A stretch of DNA of 64,000 nucleotides from Aquabacter cavernae (GTDB lineage: Bacteria; Pseudomonadota; Alphaproteobacteria; Rhizobiales; Xanthobacteraceae), in the NCBI RefSeq assembly GCF_003993795.1, contig NZ_RWKV01000008.1, forward strand, positions 186,001 through 250,000, read 5' to 3'. A program made the translations under genes and the position numbers. Positions 24,345-32,753 of this stretch are shown here, one piece after another; position 1 is the stretch's first letter, and each line of letters starts with the position of its first letter. The notes below the pieces were generated by a model, which ran no database searches, had not been told where the DNA came from, and was given only the letters and a program-made list of their open reading frames with translations.

Positions 24345-25412
24345 ATGACCGTCAGCTATCCCCGCTTCAAGGCCGCCGCCTGCCATGCTTCGTCCGTGTT
24401 CCTGGACGCCGAGAAGACTGCCGAGAAGGCGTGCGACCTGATCGCCGAGGCCGCCTCGAACGGGGCCGCGCTCGTGGTGTTTCCGGAATCCTTCCTGCCG
24501 GGCTTCCCGGTCTGGGCCGCGCTGCAGGCGCCCATCTACAATCACGGCTTCTTCCGCGCCTTGGCGGCGGAAGCCCAGAAGCTGTCGGACGGGGCCATCC
24601 GCGCCATTCGCATGGCGGCCCGCCGCCACGGCCTGTTCGTGTCGCTCGGCTTCACCGAGGGGACCGAGGCCAGCGTCGGATGCCTCTGGAATTCCAACAT
24701 CCTAATCGGCCCGGACGGCGCCATCCTCAACCATCACCGCAAGCTCGTGCCCACCTTCTATGAGAAGCTGGTGTGGGCGAACGGCGATGCGCGGGGCTTG
24801 CGCGTCACCAATACGGAACTGGGCCGCGTGGGCATGCTGATCTGCGGGGAGAACACCAATCCCCTCTCGCGCTATGCCCTCATGGCCCAGGGCGAGCAGG
24901 TGCACATCTCCACCTATCCGCCCATGTGGCCGACCCGCCCGCCCGAGGAGGATGGCGCCTATGACCTGAAGCGCGCCATCGAGATCCGCGCGGGCGCGCA
25001 TGCCTTTGAGGCAAAGGTGTTCAACATCGTCGCCTCCGGCTACGTGGATGCCGCCATGCGCGAGGCCATGGGTGCGCTGGGCCGGGAAAGCCTGGAGGTG
25101 ATGGACAAGTCGCCGCGCGGCATCTCCATGGTGCTCGACCCGTCCTCGCAGGTGGTGGGCGATGTGCTCTGCGAGCACGAGGGCATCCTCTATGCCGACA
25201 TCGACACGGCGCGCTGCGTGGAGCCCAAGCAGTTCCATGACGTGGTGGGCTATTACAATCGCTTCGACATCTTCCACCTCCAGGTGGACCGCACCGCGCG
25301 CGAGCCTGCCTACTTCGCCGAATCCGCCGCGCTGAAGGAGACGCTGGGGGCACCCGCGCCCGCGCTTGGCGGTACGGACGACATGTTCGCGGACATGGAC
25401 GGCATGCGCTGA
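24345..25412 (+). CDS. Nitrilase (arylacetonitrilase-like)
   Basis: A 355-residue carbon-nitrogen hydrolase that converts nitriles to carboxylic acids and ammonia. The catalytic triad is visible: Glu48 in VVFPESFLPG, Lys133 in HHRKLVPTFYEK and Cys167 in MLICGENTNPLSRYAL; Glu140 is the conserved second glutamate. CGENTNP and AALQAPIYNHGFF are typical of true nitrilases (branch 1) rather than amidases. The ATG at 24345 is chosen because MTVSYPRFKAAA aligns with nitrilase N-termini; the open frame continues far upstream without a plausible start. It is the first gene of a nitrilase / ABC importer / aldoxime dehydratase run, so its substrate is probably the nitrile made by the dehydratase. Confidence 0.93.
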   Translation: MTVSYPRFKAAACHASSVFLDAEKTAEKACDLIAEAASNGAALVVFPESFLPGFPVWAALQAPIYNHGFFRALAAEAQKLSDGAIRAIRMAARRHGLFVSLGFTEGTEASVGCLWNSNILIGPDGAILNHHRKLVPTFYEKLVWANGDARGLRVTNTELGRVGMLICGENTNPLSRYALMAQGEQVHISTYPPMWPTRPPEEDGAYDLKRAIEIRAGAHAFEAKVFNIVASGYVDAAMREAMGALGRESLEVMDKSPRGISMVLDPSSQVVGDVLCEHEGILYADIDTARCVEPKQFHDVVGYYNRFDIFHLQVDRTAREPAYFAESAALKETLGAPAPALGGTDDMFADMDGMR

Positions 25413-25498
25413 CCACCGGCGCGATGCCCAACGGTTTCACCCGGCGCGCGACGCCGGGATCTCAAAAAACAAAACAAACCTATCCAGAGGATCGAAAC

Positions 25499-26677
25499 AT
25501 GAAGATGAAGAAGAGCCTTTCAGCCCTTGCCTGCGCGGCGCTCACCGCGCTGACCCTCCAGCCCTCGGCGGGTTTCGCCAAGGACACGGTGAAGATCGCC
25601 TTCATCGGCCCGCTCACCGGCGGCAATTCGGCGACCGGCCTCGGCGGGCGCAATTCGGCCGCCCTGGCGGTGGACCTGCACAATGCCAAGCCCGACGCCA
25701 AATACACCTACGAGCTTGTCCCGTTCGATGACGAGTGCAAGCCCAATGTGGGCGTGCAGGTGGCCACGAAGGCGGCGTCCGACAAGTCCATCATCGCCGG
25801 CATCACCCATTATTGCTCGGCGGTGGCCATCGCCACGGTGGAAACCTACAACCGCTTCGGCCTGCCGGTGGTGGTGTGGGGCGCGGTGCTGCCGGAGATC
25901 ACCTATGGCAACGACTTCAAGGAGATCCACCGCGTCAACGGCACCATGATCAACGAAGGCAAGATGGCGGCCGAGTTCCTGACCAAGCAGGGCTTCAAGA
26001 CCTTCGTGGTGATCCATGACACCACGGATTACGGTAAGGGCCAGAACAAGTATTTCGCTGAGAACCTGAAGCCCCAGGGCGGCGATATCGTCGCCACCTT
26101 CGCGGTCTCGCCGGACCAGCAGGACTTCACCGCCGAACTCACCAAGGTGAAGGAGCTGAAGCCCGACGTGGTGTTCATCGGCGGCCTCACCCCGCTCGGC
26201 GTGCGCGTGCGCTCGCAGATGGACCGGCTCGGCATTCCCGCGCAGCTCGCCGGCGTCTCCGGCATCATGAGCGCGGGCTTCATCGAGGGCGCCGGGCAGG
26301 CGGCCGAAGGCACCGTCTCCTTCCATAACGGCGCGCCGCTGACCAAGTATGCGGACGGCAAGGCGTTCATGGACGCCTACACCAAGGCCGGCTACCGCGA
26401 GGATCCCGACGCCTACGGCCCGTTCGCCTTCTCCGCCGCGAACCTCGTCATGGACGCCATCGACAAGGTGGGGCCGGACCGCAAGAAGGTGCGCGACGTG
26501 CTCAACACCACCAAGGGCTACAAGGCGCTGGTGGGCGAGGTGAATTTCGACGATCACCGCCAAAACATCGTCTCGGCCAATGTCTACGTGGCCCAGGACG
26601 GCAAGTGGGTCTACTGGCCCGACAGCGCCTATGCGGCGGGCACCAAGAAGCTCCCCGGAAAGACGGCCGGAAACTGA
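25499..26677 (+). CDS. Branched-chain-type ABC transporter, substrate-binding protein (system 1)
   Basis: A 392-residue periplasmic protein of the Peripla_BP_6 (LivJ/LivK) family. MKMKKSLSALACAALTALTL and then QPSAGFAKD form a Sec signal with AxA-type cleavage. VKIAFIGPLTGGNSATGLGG is the standard first strand and helix. DDECKPNVG and ITHYCSAVAI place two cysteines as in the LivK disulfide loop. Its ligand is unlikely to be leucine given the operon; an aldoxime, nitrile or related aromatic compound is inferred. AGAGGA precedes the ATG. A GC hairpin follows the stop, as often seen after highly expressed binding proteins. Confidence 0.9.
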   Translation: MKMKKSLSALACAALTALTLQPSAGFAKDTVKIAFIGPLTGGNSATGLGGRNSAALAVDLHNAKPDAKYTYELVPFDDECKPNVGVQVATKAASDKSIIAGITHYCSAVAIATVETYNRFGLPVVVWGAVLPEITYGNDFKEIHRVNGTMINEGKMAAEFLTKQGFKTFVVIHDTTDYGKGQNKYFAENLKPQGGDIVATFAVSPDQQDFTAELTKVKELKPDVVFIGGLTPLGVRVRSQMDRLGIPAQLAGVSGIMSAGFIEGAGQAAEGTVSFHNGAPLTKYADGKAFMDAYTKAGYREDPDAYGPFAFSAANLVMDAIDKVGPDRKKVRDVLNTTKGYKALVGEVNFDDHRQNIVSANVYVAQDGKWVYWPDSAYAAGTKKLPGKTAGN

Positions 26678-26683
26678 GAAGCG

Positions 26684-26713
26684 GGAGGCCGGGCTTCTCC
26701 GGGCCCGGCCTCC
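26684..26713 (+). promoter_or_regulatory. Hairpin after the binding-protein gene
   Basis: GGAGGCCGGGC (26684-26694) pairs with GCCCGGCCTCC (26703-26713) across an 8-nt loop, 6 nt after the stop of the binding-protein gene and 93 nt before the permease. It lacks a U-run. It probably stabilises or partially terminates, raising binding-protein expression over the membrane subunits. Confidence 0.55.
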
Positions 26714-26806
26714 GTCCTTCCCGCGCGGCGCCCTTCTTGCAGGGGCTCGCCCGACCCGGGCGGCCCCCATGCGGCGCCGCCACCGCCCCTCTCGCGGAGA
26801 CCTTCC

Positions 26807-27727
26807 ATGGATCCCGGCCTTCTCGCGCAATATGTGTTCAACGGGCTCATGCTCGGCACCATCTACGCCATCGTGGCGGTGGGCTTCTCGCTGTTCTTCG
26901 GCGTGCTCGACGTCATCAAGTTTTCCCATGGCGACGTGGTCACCGTGGGCGCCTTCTCCGCCTTCGGAGCGGCGGGACTGGTGGCGGCCGCCGTCACGCT
27001 TCCCGGCCCACTCGCTCTGGCTCTGGGCCTCTTGGCCGCGCTGGGGGCAGGGGCCGCGTCCGGTATGCTCATCGGCCGCGTGCTGGTGCTGCCGCTGAAG
27101 AACGCGCCCGCCGTCAACGTGCTCCTCGCCACCCTCATGGCCGGAACAGTGCTGCGGGAGGTGATCCGCCTGGGCGTGCCGAACGGCGGCAATCCCAAGC
27201 CCTTCCCGGCGCTGCTGCCCGAGGGCGTTTTGGCGGCCGGCTCCTTCAGCGTGGGCATCGACAGCGTGATCATCCTGGTGGCGGGGATCGCGGTGGTGGT
27301 GGCCACCCATCTGGTCATCACCCGCACGCGCCTCGGCCTCGCCATCCGCGCGGTGGCGCAGGACGGGGAGGTGGCCCAGCTCGCGGGCATCAGCTTCTCC
27401 CGCACGGTGCTCGGCACCTTTGCCCTCGGCTCCATGCTCGCCGGCCTCGCGGGGCTGATGCTCGGGCTCTATTATCGGGAAATCAATTTCAACATGGGCG
27501 TTCTCCTCGGCATCATCGGCTTCGCCTGCGCGGTGGTGGGCGGGCTCGGCAGCCTCATCGGCCCCATCCTGGGCGGCTTCCTGTTCGCGGGCATCCAGAC
27601 CGGCGTCACGGTCGTTCTGCCCTTCACCAGCGCCTACAAGGATGTGGTGGCCTTCGCCGTCATCATCCTGCTGATCGGACTGTTCCCCACCGGCCTCATC
27701 GCCGAAAAGAGCAGCGAGCGGGTGTGA
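26807..27727 (+). CDS. Branched-chain-type ABC permease, LivH-like (system 1)
   Basis: A 306-residue inner-membrane permease with about eight helices. NGLMLGTIYAIVAVGFSLFF followed by GVLDVIKFSHGD is the LivH N-terminal signature. GLAIRAVAQDGEVAQLAGIS is the cytoplasmic coupling loop that contacts the ATPases, and AVVGGLGSLIGPILGGFLFA is the conserved C-terminal glycine-rich helix. GGAGA precedes the ATG. It pairs with the LivM-like permease one nucleotide downstream. Confidence 0.92.
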   Translation: MDPGLLAQYVFNGLMLGTIYAIVAVGFSLFFGVLDVIKFSHGDVVTVGAFSAFGAAGLVAAAVTLPGPLALALGLLAALGAGAASGMLIGRVLVLPLKNAPAVNVLLATLMAGTVLREVIRLGVPNGGNPKPFPALLPEGVLAAGSFSVGIDSVIILVAGIAVVVATHLVITRTRLGLAIRAVAQDGEVAQLAGISFSRTVLGTFALGSMLAGLAGLMLGLYYREINFNMGVLLGIIGFACAVVGGLGSLIGPILGGFLFAGIQTGVTVVLPFTSAYKDVVAFAVIILLIGLFPTGLIAEKSSERV

Positions 27728-27728
27728 C

Positions 27729-28922
27729 ATGAGCATGCTCCAGCTTGCCCCCACGCTCGACACCGCCAACGGCCGCTCGGTCGGCCTCCAGCGCGTTGTC
27801 GTCGCCCTCACCGTGGCCGTCCTGTTCGCCGGTGGCGGCTTCCTGCTCCACACCGAGGAGCAGGGCCAGGTCATCGCGCTGCTGGCCGCCTTCGTGGCGC
27901 TGTTCGCCCTGGGCGAGAAGCTGCCCGCCGGCCGGCGCGTCGCCGCCTTGTGCGTCGCCCATCCCGGCACGGTCAATCTCACGGCTGCCGTCATGGTGCT
28001 CGCCATCGCAGCGGCGCTGCGGGAGGAGCATTACACGCTCCTGATGATGGCCACCGTCGCCTTGTTCGCCACCGCCGCGGCGGGGCTGACTCTCCAGATG
28101 GCGTTCGCGGGCGTGCCCAATTTCGCGGGCGCCGCCTTCTTCGCGGTTGGCTCCTATGTGGCCGCCGTGCTGGGGACCAGCGGCATCCCGCATTTGCTGG
28201 TGCTGGTCATTGCGGGCCTCGCGGCGGCGGTGCTTGGGCTGCTGCTGCTGCTGCCGGTGCTGCGCACGCGGGGCCATTACGCGGCGCTGGTCACCATCGC
28301 CTTCGGCCTGCTGCTGCGCTCGTTCCTCGAAGTGAACGACGTGCTGGGCGGGCCGCAGGGCATGAAGGTGCCGTCCTTCTCCCTCTTCGGCCTGTCCTTC
28401 AGCCGCGTCACCGAGATCGGCCCCTACGACGTGTCCTTCTACCTGCCCTATGCGCTGGCGGGCTGCTTTCTGTTCGCGCTCGCCTTCGCGGTGGTGCGGC
28501 GGCTGGAATTCTCCTTCGCCGGCGTCGCGCTGGATGCGGTGCGCTCCGACGAGGTGTCGGCCAGCGTGTTCGGCCTCTCCATCGCCCGCTGGAAGGCGAC
28601 CGCCTTCCTCATGGGCAATGCCTTGATCGGGGTGGCGGGCGCGCTTTACGGCATGATGAATGCGTTCGTGAACCCCAACAGCGCCAATTTCGGCGACAGC
28701 CTCATCATGCTGTCCATCCTGGTGCTGGGCGGGCTCGGCAATCTCTGGGGCGCGGTGGTGGCCTCGGTGGTGATCCTCGTCATCCCCGAGAAGCTCCAGG
28801 CCATCCAGGAGTTCCGGCTGGTCATCTTCGCCCTCCTGGTCATCGCCATCCTGCGCTTCCGTCCTTCTGGCCTCATGCCCCGGGTCACGCGCGACTTCTC
28901 CAGCTTCGCGAAGGAGGGGTGA
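27729..28922 (+). CDS. Branched-chain-type ABC permease, LivM-like (system 1)
   Basis: A 397-residue membrane protein with about ten helices. AAAGLTLQMAFAGVPNFAGA is the LivM core. RTRGHYAALVTIAFGLLLRS, with the preceding helix, and FGLSIARWKATAFLMGNALI (coupling loop) are typical. ILVLGGLGNLWGAVVASVVI is the C-terminal conserved segment. The first 80 residues are a poorly conserved hydrophobic extension. It starts immediately after the LivH stop (TGACATG), so the two are coupled. Confidence 0.92.
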   Translation: MSMLQLAPTLDTANGRSVGLQRVVVALTVAVLFAGGGFLLHTEEQGQVIALLAAFVALFALGEKLPAGRRVAALCVAHPGTVNLTAAVMVLAIAAALREEHYTLLMMATVALFATAAAGLTLQMAFAGVPNFAGAAFFAVGSYVAAVLGTSGIPHLLVLVIAGLAAAVLGLLLLLPVLRTRGHYAALVTIAFGLLLRSFLEVNDVLGGPQGMKVPSFSLFGLSFSRVTEIGPYDVSFYLPYALAGCFLFALAFAVVRRLEFSFAGVALDAVRSDEVSASVFGLSIARWKATAFLMGNALIGVAGALYGMMNAFVNPNSANFGDSLIMLSILVLGGLGNLWGAVVASVVILVIPEKLQAIQEFRLVIFALLVIAILRFRPSGLMPRVTRDFSSFAKEG

Positions 28923-28924
28923 GC

Positions 28925-29701
28925 ATGAGCGCGCTCCTGGCCTGCAACGGCCTCACAATGCGCTTCGGCGGCCTGACGGCGCTGGACGGCGTGGATATCG
29001 CGGTGGGGAAGGGGGAGACGGTGGGGCTGGTGGGTCCCAACGGCTCCGGAAAGACCACCTTCTTCAACGTGCTCACCGGCCTCTACAAGCCCTCGTCCGG
29101 CGCGGTGCGGTTCGCGGAAGCGGACCTGTTCGCCCGCTCCCCCCAGGAGATCGGCCGGGCCGGGGTGGCGCGCACCTTCCAGCGCTCCCGGCTCATGCTG
29201 GACCAGACCGTGTTTGACAATATCGCGGTCGGGGCGCTCGGGCGGCTCGATCTCGGACTGATGACGGCGCTGGTGCGCCGCAGCCGGTTCCGTCGCCAGC
29301 TCTCCGCGCTGGTGGAACAGGCCACCGCGCTCACCCGCCGGTTCAACCCGCAGATCGCGGCCAACCTGTTCCGCCCGGCGGGCAGCTTCACCATGATCGA
29401 CCGGCGGCGCATCGAGATCTGCCGGGCGCTCATCGGCGCCCCGCGCCTGCTGCTGCTGGACGAGCCCTCCGCCGGCATGACCCACGAGGAGACCCGCCAG
29501 CTCATGGACGACCTGCTCGCCTTCCGGGAGGAGATGCCGGACCTCGCCATCGTGCTCGTGGAACACGAGATGGACGTGATCCGCCGCATTTCGGACCGCT
29601 GCATCGTGCTGAATTTCGGCAAGAAGATCTTCGAGGGGCCGTTCGACGCTTTGATCGCCGATCGCGAGGTGCAGACGGCCTATCTGGGAGGCGGCGAATG
29701 A
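28925..29701 (+). CDS. Branched-chain-type ABC ATPase, LivG-like (system 1), signature motif degenerate
   Basis: A 258-residue nucleotide-binding subunit. Walker A GPNGSGKT is at residues 37-44, Walker B LLLLDE at 175-180 with catalytic Glu180, and the H-loop His in LVEHEMD at about 214. VARTFQRSRL is the LivG-type Q-loop region. Where LivG proteins have LxYGQQRRLEIAR, this protein reads FTMIDRRRIEICR, so the Ser/Gly-Gly-Gln signature is lost while the flanking RRxEI helix is intact. The partner LivF has a normal LSGGE, so the pair would have one standard and one degenerate composite site. Starts 3 nt after the LivM stop. Confidence 0.92.
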   Translation: MSALLACNGLTMRFGGLTALDGVDIAVGKGETVGLVGPNGSGKTTFFNVLTGLYKPSSGAVRFAEADLFARSPQEIGRAGVARTFQRSRLMLDQTVFDNIAVGALGRLDLGLMTALVRRSRFRRQLSALVEQATALTRRFNPQIAANLFRPAGSFTMIDRRRIEICRALIGAPRLLLLDEPSAGMTHEETRQLMDDLLAFREEMPDLAIVLVEHEMDVIRRISDRCIVLNFGKKIFEGPFDALIADREVQTAYLGGGE

Positions 29702-30432
29702 CCGTGGAGCCGAAGGGAAGCCGCCGCCTGTCCGTCATGGGCGTGACCACCGGCTATGACGGGGCGGACGTGCTGCATGACGTCTCCATCGAGGCGAAGC
29801 CGGGGCGCATCACCTGCATCCTGGGGGCCAACGGGGCGGGCAAGTCCACGCTCATCCGCTCCATTCTCGGCCTCACGCCGGTGCGGCGCGGACAGGTGGC
29901 GTTCGGCGGTGACACCATCACCAACCTCGCCACCCACCGCATCGCGGCCCTGGGCATCGCCACCGTGCCGGAGGGCAATCGGGTTCTGCCGCGCATGAGC
30001 GTGCTGGAGAATTTGCAGGTGGGCGGCCTGCTGGAGAAGGACCGCCGACGCCTCGCGGCGCGCATGGAGGGCCTGTTCGAGACCTTCCCGCGCCTGAAGG
30101 AGCGGCGCAACCAACTGGCGGGCACGCTCTCGGGCGGCGAGCGCTCCATGCTCTCCATCGCGCGCGGGCTCATGACGGACCCGGAGTTGATCGTCTTCGA
30201 CGAGCCTTCGCTTGGCCTCTCGCCGCTCTTCGTCGCCGAGGTGTTCCGCATCGTCCGGCGGCTCAAGGAGGAGGGCTACACCATCCTGCTCGTGGAGCAG
30301 AATGTGCGCCAGACCCTGGATGTGGCGGATGACGGCTATGTGCTCGCGCAGGGCCGGGTGGTCGCCTCCGGCACCAGCACGGCGCTGTCCGAGGACCAGG
30401 AACTCCACAAGGCCTATTTCGGCGTTCACTGA
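29698..30432 (+). CDS. Branched-chain-type ABC ATPase, LivF-like (system 1)
   Basis: A 244-residue ATPase. Walker A is GANGAGKST and the signature LSGGERSMLSIARGL is intact. Walker B is ELIVFDEPSLGLSP and the H-loop position is LVEQNVRQTL, where LivF proteins normally have Gln-Asn instead of His. GIATVPEGNRVLPRMSVLEN is the typical LivF segment. It overlaps the LivG gene by 4 nt (ATGA). It is the last importer gene; the aldoxime dehydratase follows 56 nt later. Confidence 0.93.
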   Translation: MTVEPKGSRRLSVMGVTTGYDGADVLHDVSIEAKPGRITCILGANGAGKSTLIRSILGLTPVRRGQVAFGGDTITNLATHRIAALGIATVPEGNRVLPRMSVLENLQVGGLLEKDRRRLAARMEGLFETFPRLKERRNQLAGTLSGGERSMLSIARGLMTDPELIVFDEPSLGLSPLFVAEVFRIVRRLKEEGYTILLVEQNVRQTLDVADDGYVLAQGRVVASGTSTALSEDQELHKAYFGVH

Positions 30433-30488
30433 GCCATCGGCATCACGGACGCAGGCCAGAAAACAGACAAGGAAACAGGGAAGGGATC

Positions 30489-31538
30489 ATGGGAATACCC
30501 GTCTATGAGCGCATCAACCCGCTGCGCAAGCCCAAGGGGTTCGAGCCGGTGGTGCAGCGCTGGTCCGCTGCCTTCCTCAACACTTGCCGGACCGTCTGCG
30601 TCACCTTCCACGGCGTCCAGGGAGAGAGCGCGGAGGCGGTCTATGGCTCGTCCTTCTTCCCCTGGATGGCCGGCATACTCGAAGGCCCCGATGCCCCCAC
30701 GCTGAGCGACCATGCCTGGTTCGTGGACCAGAACGGGCTCTACACCCACATCGTCGCCTCCTATTGGGTGGACGAGGCGCGGCGCGACCGCTTCCTCGCC
30801 GCCCCGCAGGTGCGCGGCTGGTGGGAGGATGCCGCCCGGCTCAGCGAGGCCACCGGCTATTTCCGCGAAAGCCTGACCGTGCCCCTGGAGCGGCAAGAGA
30901 CGCTCTACTGGCAGGATTATGCGGGGGGCATTTCGGCCGCGCCGGACGTGGGCATCTATCCCACCCCCTGGTGCGGCTATTACGGCGCCATGCGCGACCG
31001 CATCCCGCTGGCGGCGGTGGACGCTCTGGAGAGCCCGCTTCCGGAACTCGTGCCCGTGGCGCGGGAGACCAAGGGGCGGCGTTGGCGGCTTGCGGCGCCT
31101 CACAATCTGGCGGTCATCCGCTCGGCCGCCTTCTGGGGCCGCTGCGATCCCGTGCAGGAAGAAGACTACATGCGCGACCTGCGCGCGCCGCTCCTGCGGG
31201 GCATGGACTTCCTGAAGGAGAATCCGGAAGTGACGGGCTGCGCCTCGCTGCGCTTCCAGCAGACCTGCGACGCGGCCGGCGCGCCGGTTCTGGAGACCCA
31301 TGCGCTCGGCTATTTCCTGTCGCTGGGCCATATGGAGCATTGGGCGGAGCACCATCCCACCCATGAGGCCATCTTCAAGGCGGCCATCGCCCGCTATCGC
31401 AAATACGGCAAGGCGAACCAGCTCCGCACCTGGCACGAGGTGTTCATCCTGCCGGCGGATGAGGCGCAGGCGTTCGAATATATCAATTGCGCGCCGGGCA
31501 CGGGCCTCCTCGGCTTCCTGCTGGGGGAGAGCGTTTAA
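30489..31538 (+). CDS. oxd: Aldoxime dehydratase (heme-dependent)
   Basis: A 349-residue protein of the phenylacetaldoxime dehydratase family, which dehydrates aldoximes to nitriles with a b-type heme bound directly by substrate. The family core is visible: GSSFFPWMAG, GLYTHIVASYWVDEA, YYGAMRDRIP, HNLAVIRSAAFWG and the heme region GYFLSLGHMEHWAEHHPTH. By alignment from memory to characterised enzymes, His292 (in HPTH) would be the proximal heme ligand. Arg171, Ser212 and His316 (TWHEVFIL) would be the distal substrate-handling residues. AAGGGA precedes the ATG. With the nitrilase six genes upstream it completes an aldoxime to nitrile to acid route. Confidence 0.92.
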   Translation: MGIPVYERINPLRKPKGFEPVVQRWSAAFLNTCRTVCVTFHGVQGESAEAVYGSSFFPWMAGILEGPDAPTLSDHAWFVDQNGLYTHIVASYWVDEARRDRFLAAPQVRGWWEDAARLSEATGYFRESLTVPLERQETLYWQDYAGGISAAPDVGIYPTPWCGYYGAMRDRIPLAAVDALESPLPELVPVARETKGRRWRLAAPHNLAVIRSAAFWGRCDPVQEEDYMRDLRAPLLRGMDFLKENPEVTGCASLRFQQTCDAAGAPVLETHALGYFLSLGHMEHWAEHHPTHEAIFKAAIARYRKYGKANQLRTWHEVFILPADEAQAFEYINCAPGTGLLGFLLGESV

Positions 31539-31579
31539 GGCGAACCGGAATTCGCGAACGAGACATCCCTCAAGAGCAC

Positions 31580-31674
31580 GTCATGGCCGGGCTTGTCCCG
31601 GCCATCCACGCGGTTCGGCCAGATCGATGCGTGACGGATAGCCGTGGATACCCGGGACAAGCCCGGGCATGACG
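31580..31674. repeat. Long imperfect inverted repeat (dispersed type) after oxd
   Basis: Left arm 31580-31610 contains CCGGGCTTGTCCCGGCCATC; right arm 31643-31674 contains GGATACCCGGGACAAGCCCG, with GTCATG/CATGAC ends. Each arm is itself partly self-complementary. Elements of this CCGGGCTTGTCCCGG type are widely dispersed between genes in Hyphomicrobiales. It separates the convergent oxd and lysR genes and may terminate both. Confidence 0.75.
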
Positions 31675-31705
31675 ACTGGAAATGCGTTGTGTGCATCGGG
31701 CCATC

Positions 31706-32599
31706 CTAGAACTCGGTCAGGAAAGCCGTGTCGCGCCGTACCACTTCCGTGAGGTGCTGGAGCACGGCGCGGAACCGGCCCATGAATTCCAGGTCTTCGT
31801 GCACGCTCACATAGATGTCGCGCATCACCACCACCTCGTCGGGCAGGATGGGAATAAGGCGCGGATTGCTCTTGGCAGAGAAGAGCGGCAGCAGGCCGAT
31901 GCCCGCCCCGCGCGCCACCGCATTCTGCTGGGCATGCATGGAGGTGGAGCGGAACGCCACCTTGTTGGGATCGAGCACATCCAGCAGCCAGTGAACGGGC
32001 TGGATGGCGACCAGATCCTCCACATAGTCCACGAACAGATGCGACGGCAGTTCCTCGCGCGTGCGCGGCATGCCGAAGCGGCGCACATAATCGGGCGCGG
32101 CATAGAGGGCGAGGCGGAAGCTGCCGATCTTGCGCACCGCGAGCCGCTGGCCCTGGGGCGGCACGAAGGAGACGAACACGTCCGCCTCGCGCTTGGTCAG
32201 GTTGATGAGGTGGCGCTCGGTGACCAGCTCCACCACGAGGCCCGGTTCCTTCTCCGCCAGTTCCGCGAAGCACCCGGCGAGGTAGAAGGCGCCGATCCCC
32301 TCCATGGAAGCCACCCGCACCGCGCCCTTGGGCGCGCTGGGGACAGCCTGGATGGTCTCCTCGATGGCCACGGCTTCCTGCTCAATGCGCTCGGCCATGG
32401 CGAACAGGCGATGGCCCACTTCCGTGAGCACGAAGCCGTCAGGCTTGCGGTCGAACAGCTTGAGGGCGAGGTCGCGCTCCAGTTCGCTGATGCGGCGGGA
32501 GACCGTGGTGTGGTCCACCTTCAGGCGACGGGCGACGGGCAGAAGCCGGCCCTGCCGGGCCAGTTCCAGGAAGAAAATGAGGTCGTTCCAGTTGAACAT
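31706..32599 (-). CDS. LysR-family transcriptional regulator
   Basis: A 297-residue LysR regulator. The winged helix-turn-helix covers residues 1-60: FNWNDLIFFLELARQGRLLP then ARRLKVDHTTVSRRISELE, the recognition helix. The effector domain begins near GAVRVASMEGIGAFYLAG. The HTTVSRRI form is common in regulators of one small LTTR group that controls oxidative catabolism. The ATG at 32599 has GGAG 5 nt upstream; a GTG at 32608 would add three residues. A 9-bp hairpin (32608-32630) sits just before the start. It is downstream of the flavin monooxygenase gene on the same strand and convergent with oxd. Confidence 0.9.
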   Translation of the reverse strand: MFNWNDLIFFLELARQGRLLPVARRLKVDHTTVSRRISELERDLALKLFDRKPDGFVLTEVGHRLFAMAERIEQEAVAIEETIQAVPSAPKGAVRVASMEGIGAFYLAGCFAELAEKEPGLVVELVTERHLINLTKREADVFVSFVPPQGQRLAVRKIGSFRLALYAAPDYVRRFGMPRTREELPSHLFVDYVEDLVAIQPVHWLLDVLDPNKVAFRSTSMHAQQNAVARGAGIGLLPLFSAKSNPRLIPILPDEVVVMRDIYVSVHEDLEFMGRFRAVLQHLTEVVRRDTAFLTEF

Positions 32600-32753
32600 C
32601 GGCTCCACCCGGCGCGGTGCGCGCGCCGGGAGCGACGATAGGAAAAATCACCGGGACGATAAAGCCTTGAACGAGAAACGGAGCGGAAAGGCGCACCCGC
32701 AAGGACGATCCGAAGGGCGGGAAAGTCACGCCCTTCGAATGCCGCACGCGCCC

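Noticed and set aside
25520-28006. 828-codon minus-strand ORF opposite the importer genes
   Set aside because: Covers three good genes on the other strand; sequence is His/Gly/Glu-rich low complexity typical of reverse-complement reading.
28925-31538. Importer system 1 as a true leucine/isoleucine/valine transporter
   Set aside because: Family membership alone does not give the ligand; the genes are enclosed by nitrilase and aldoxime dehydratase in one operon.
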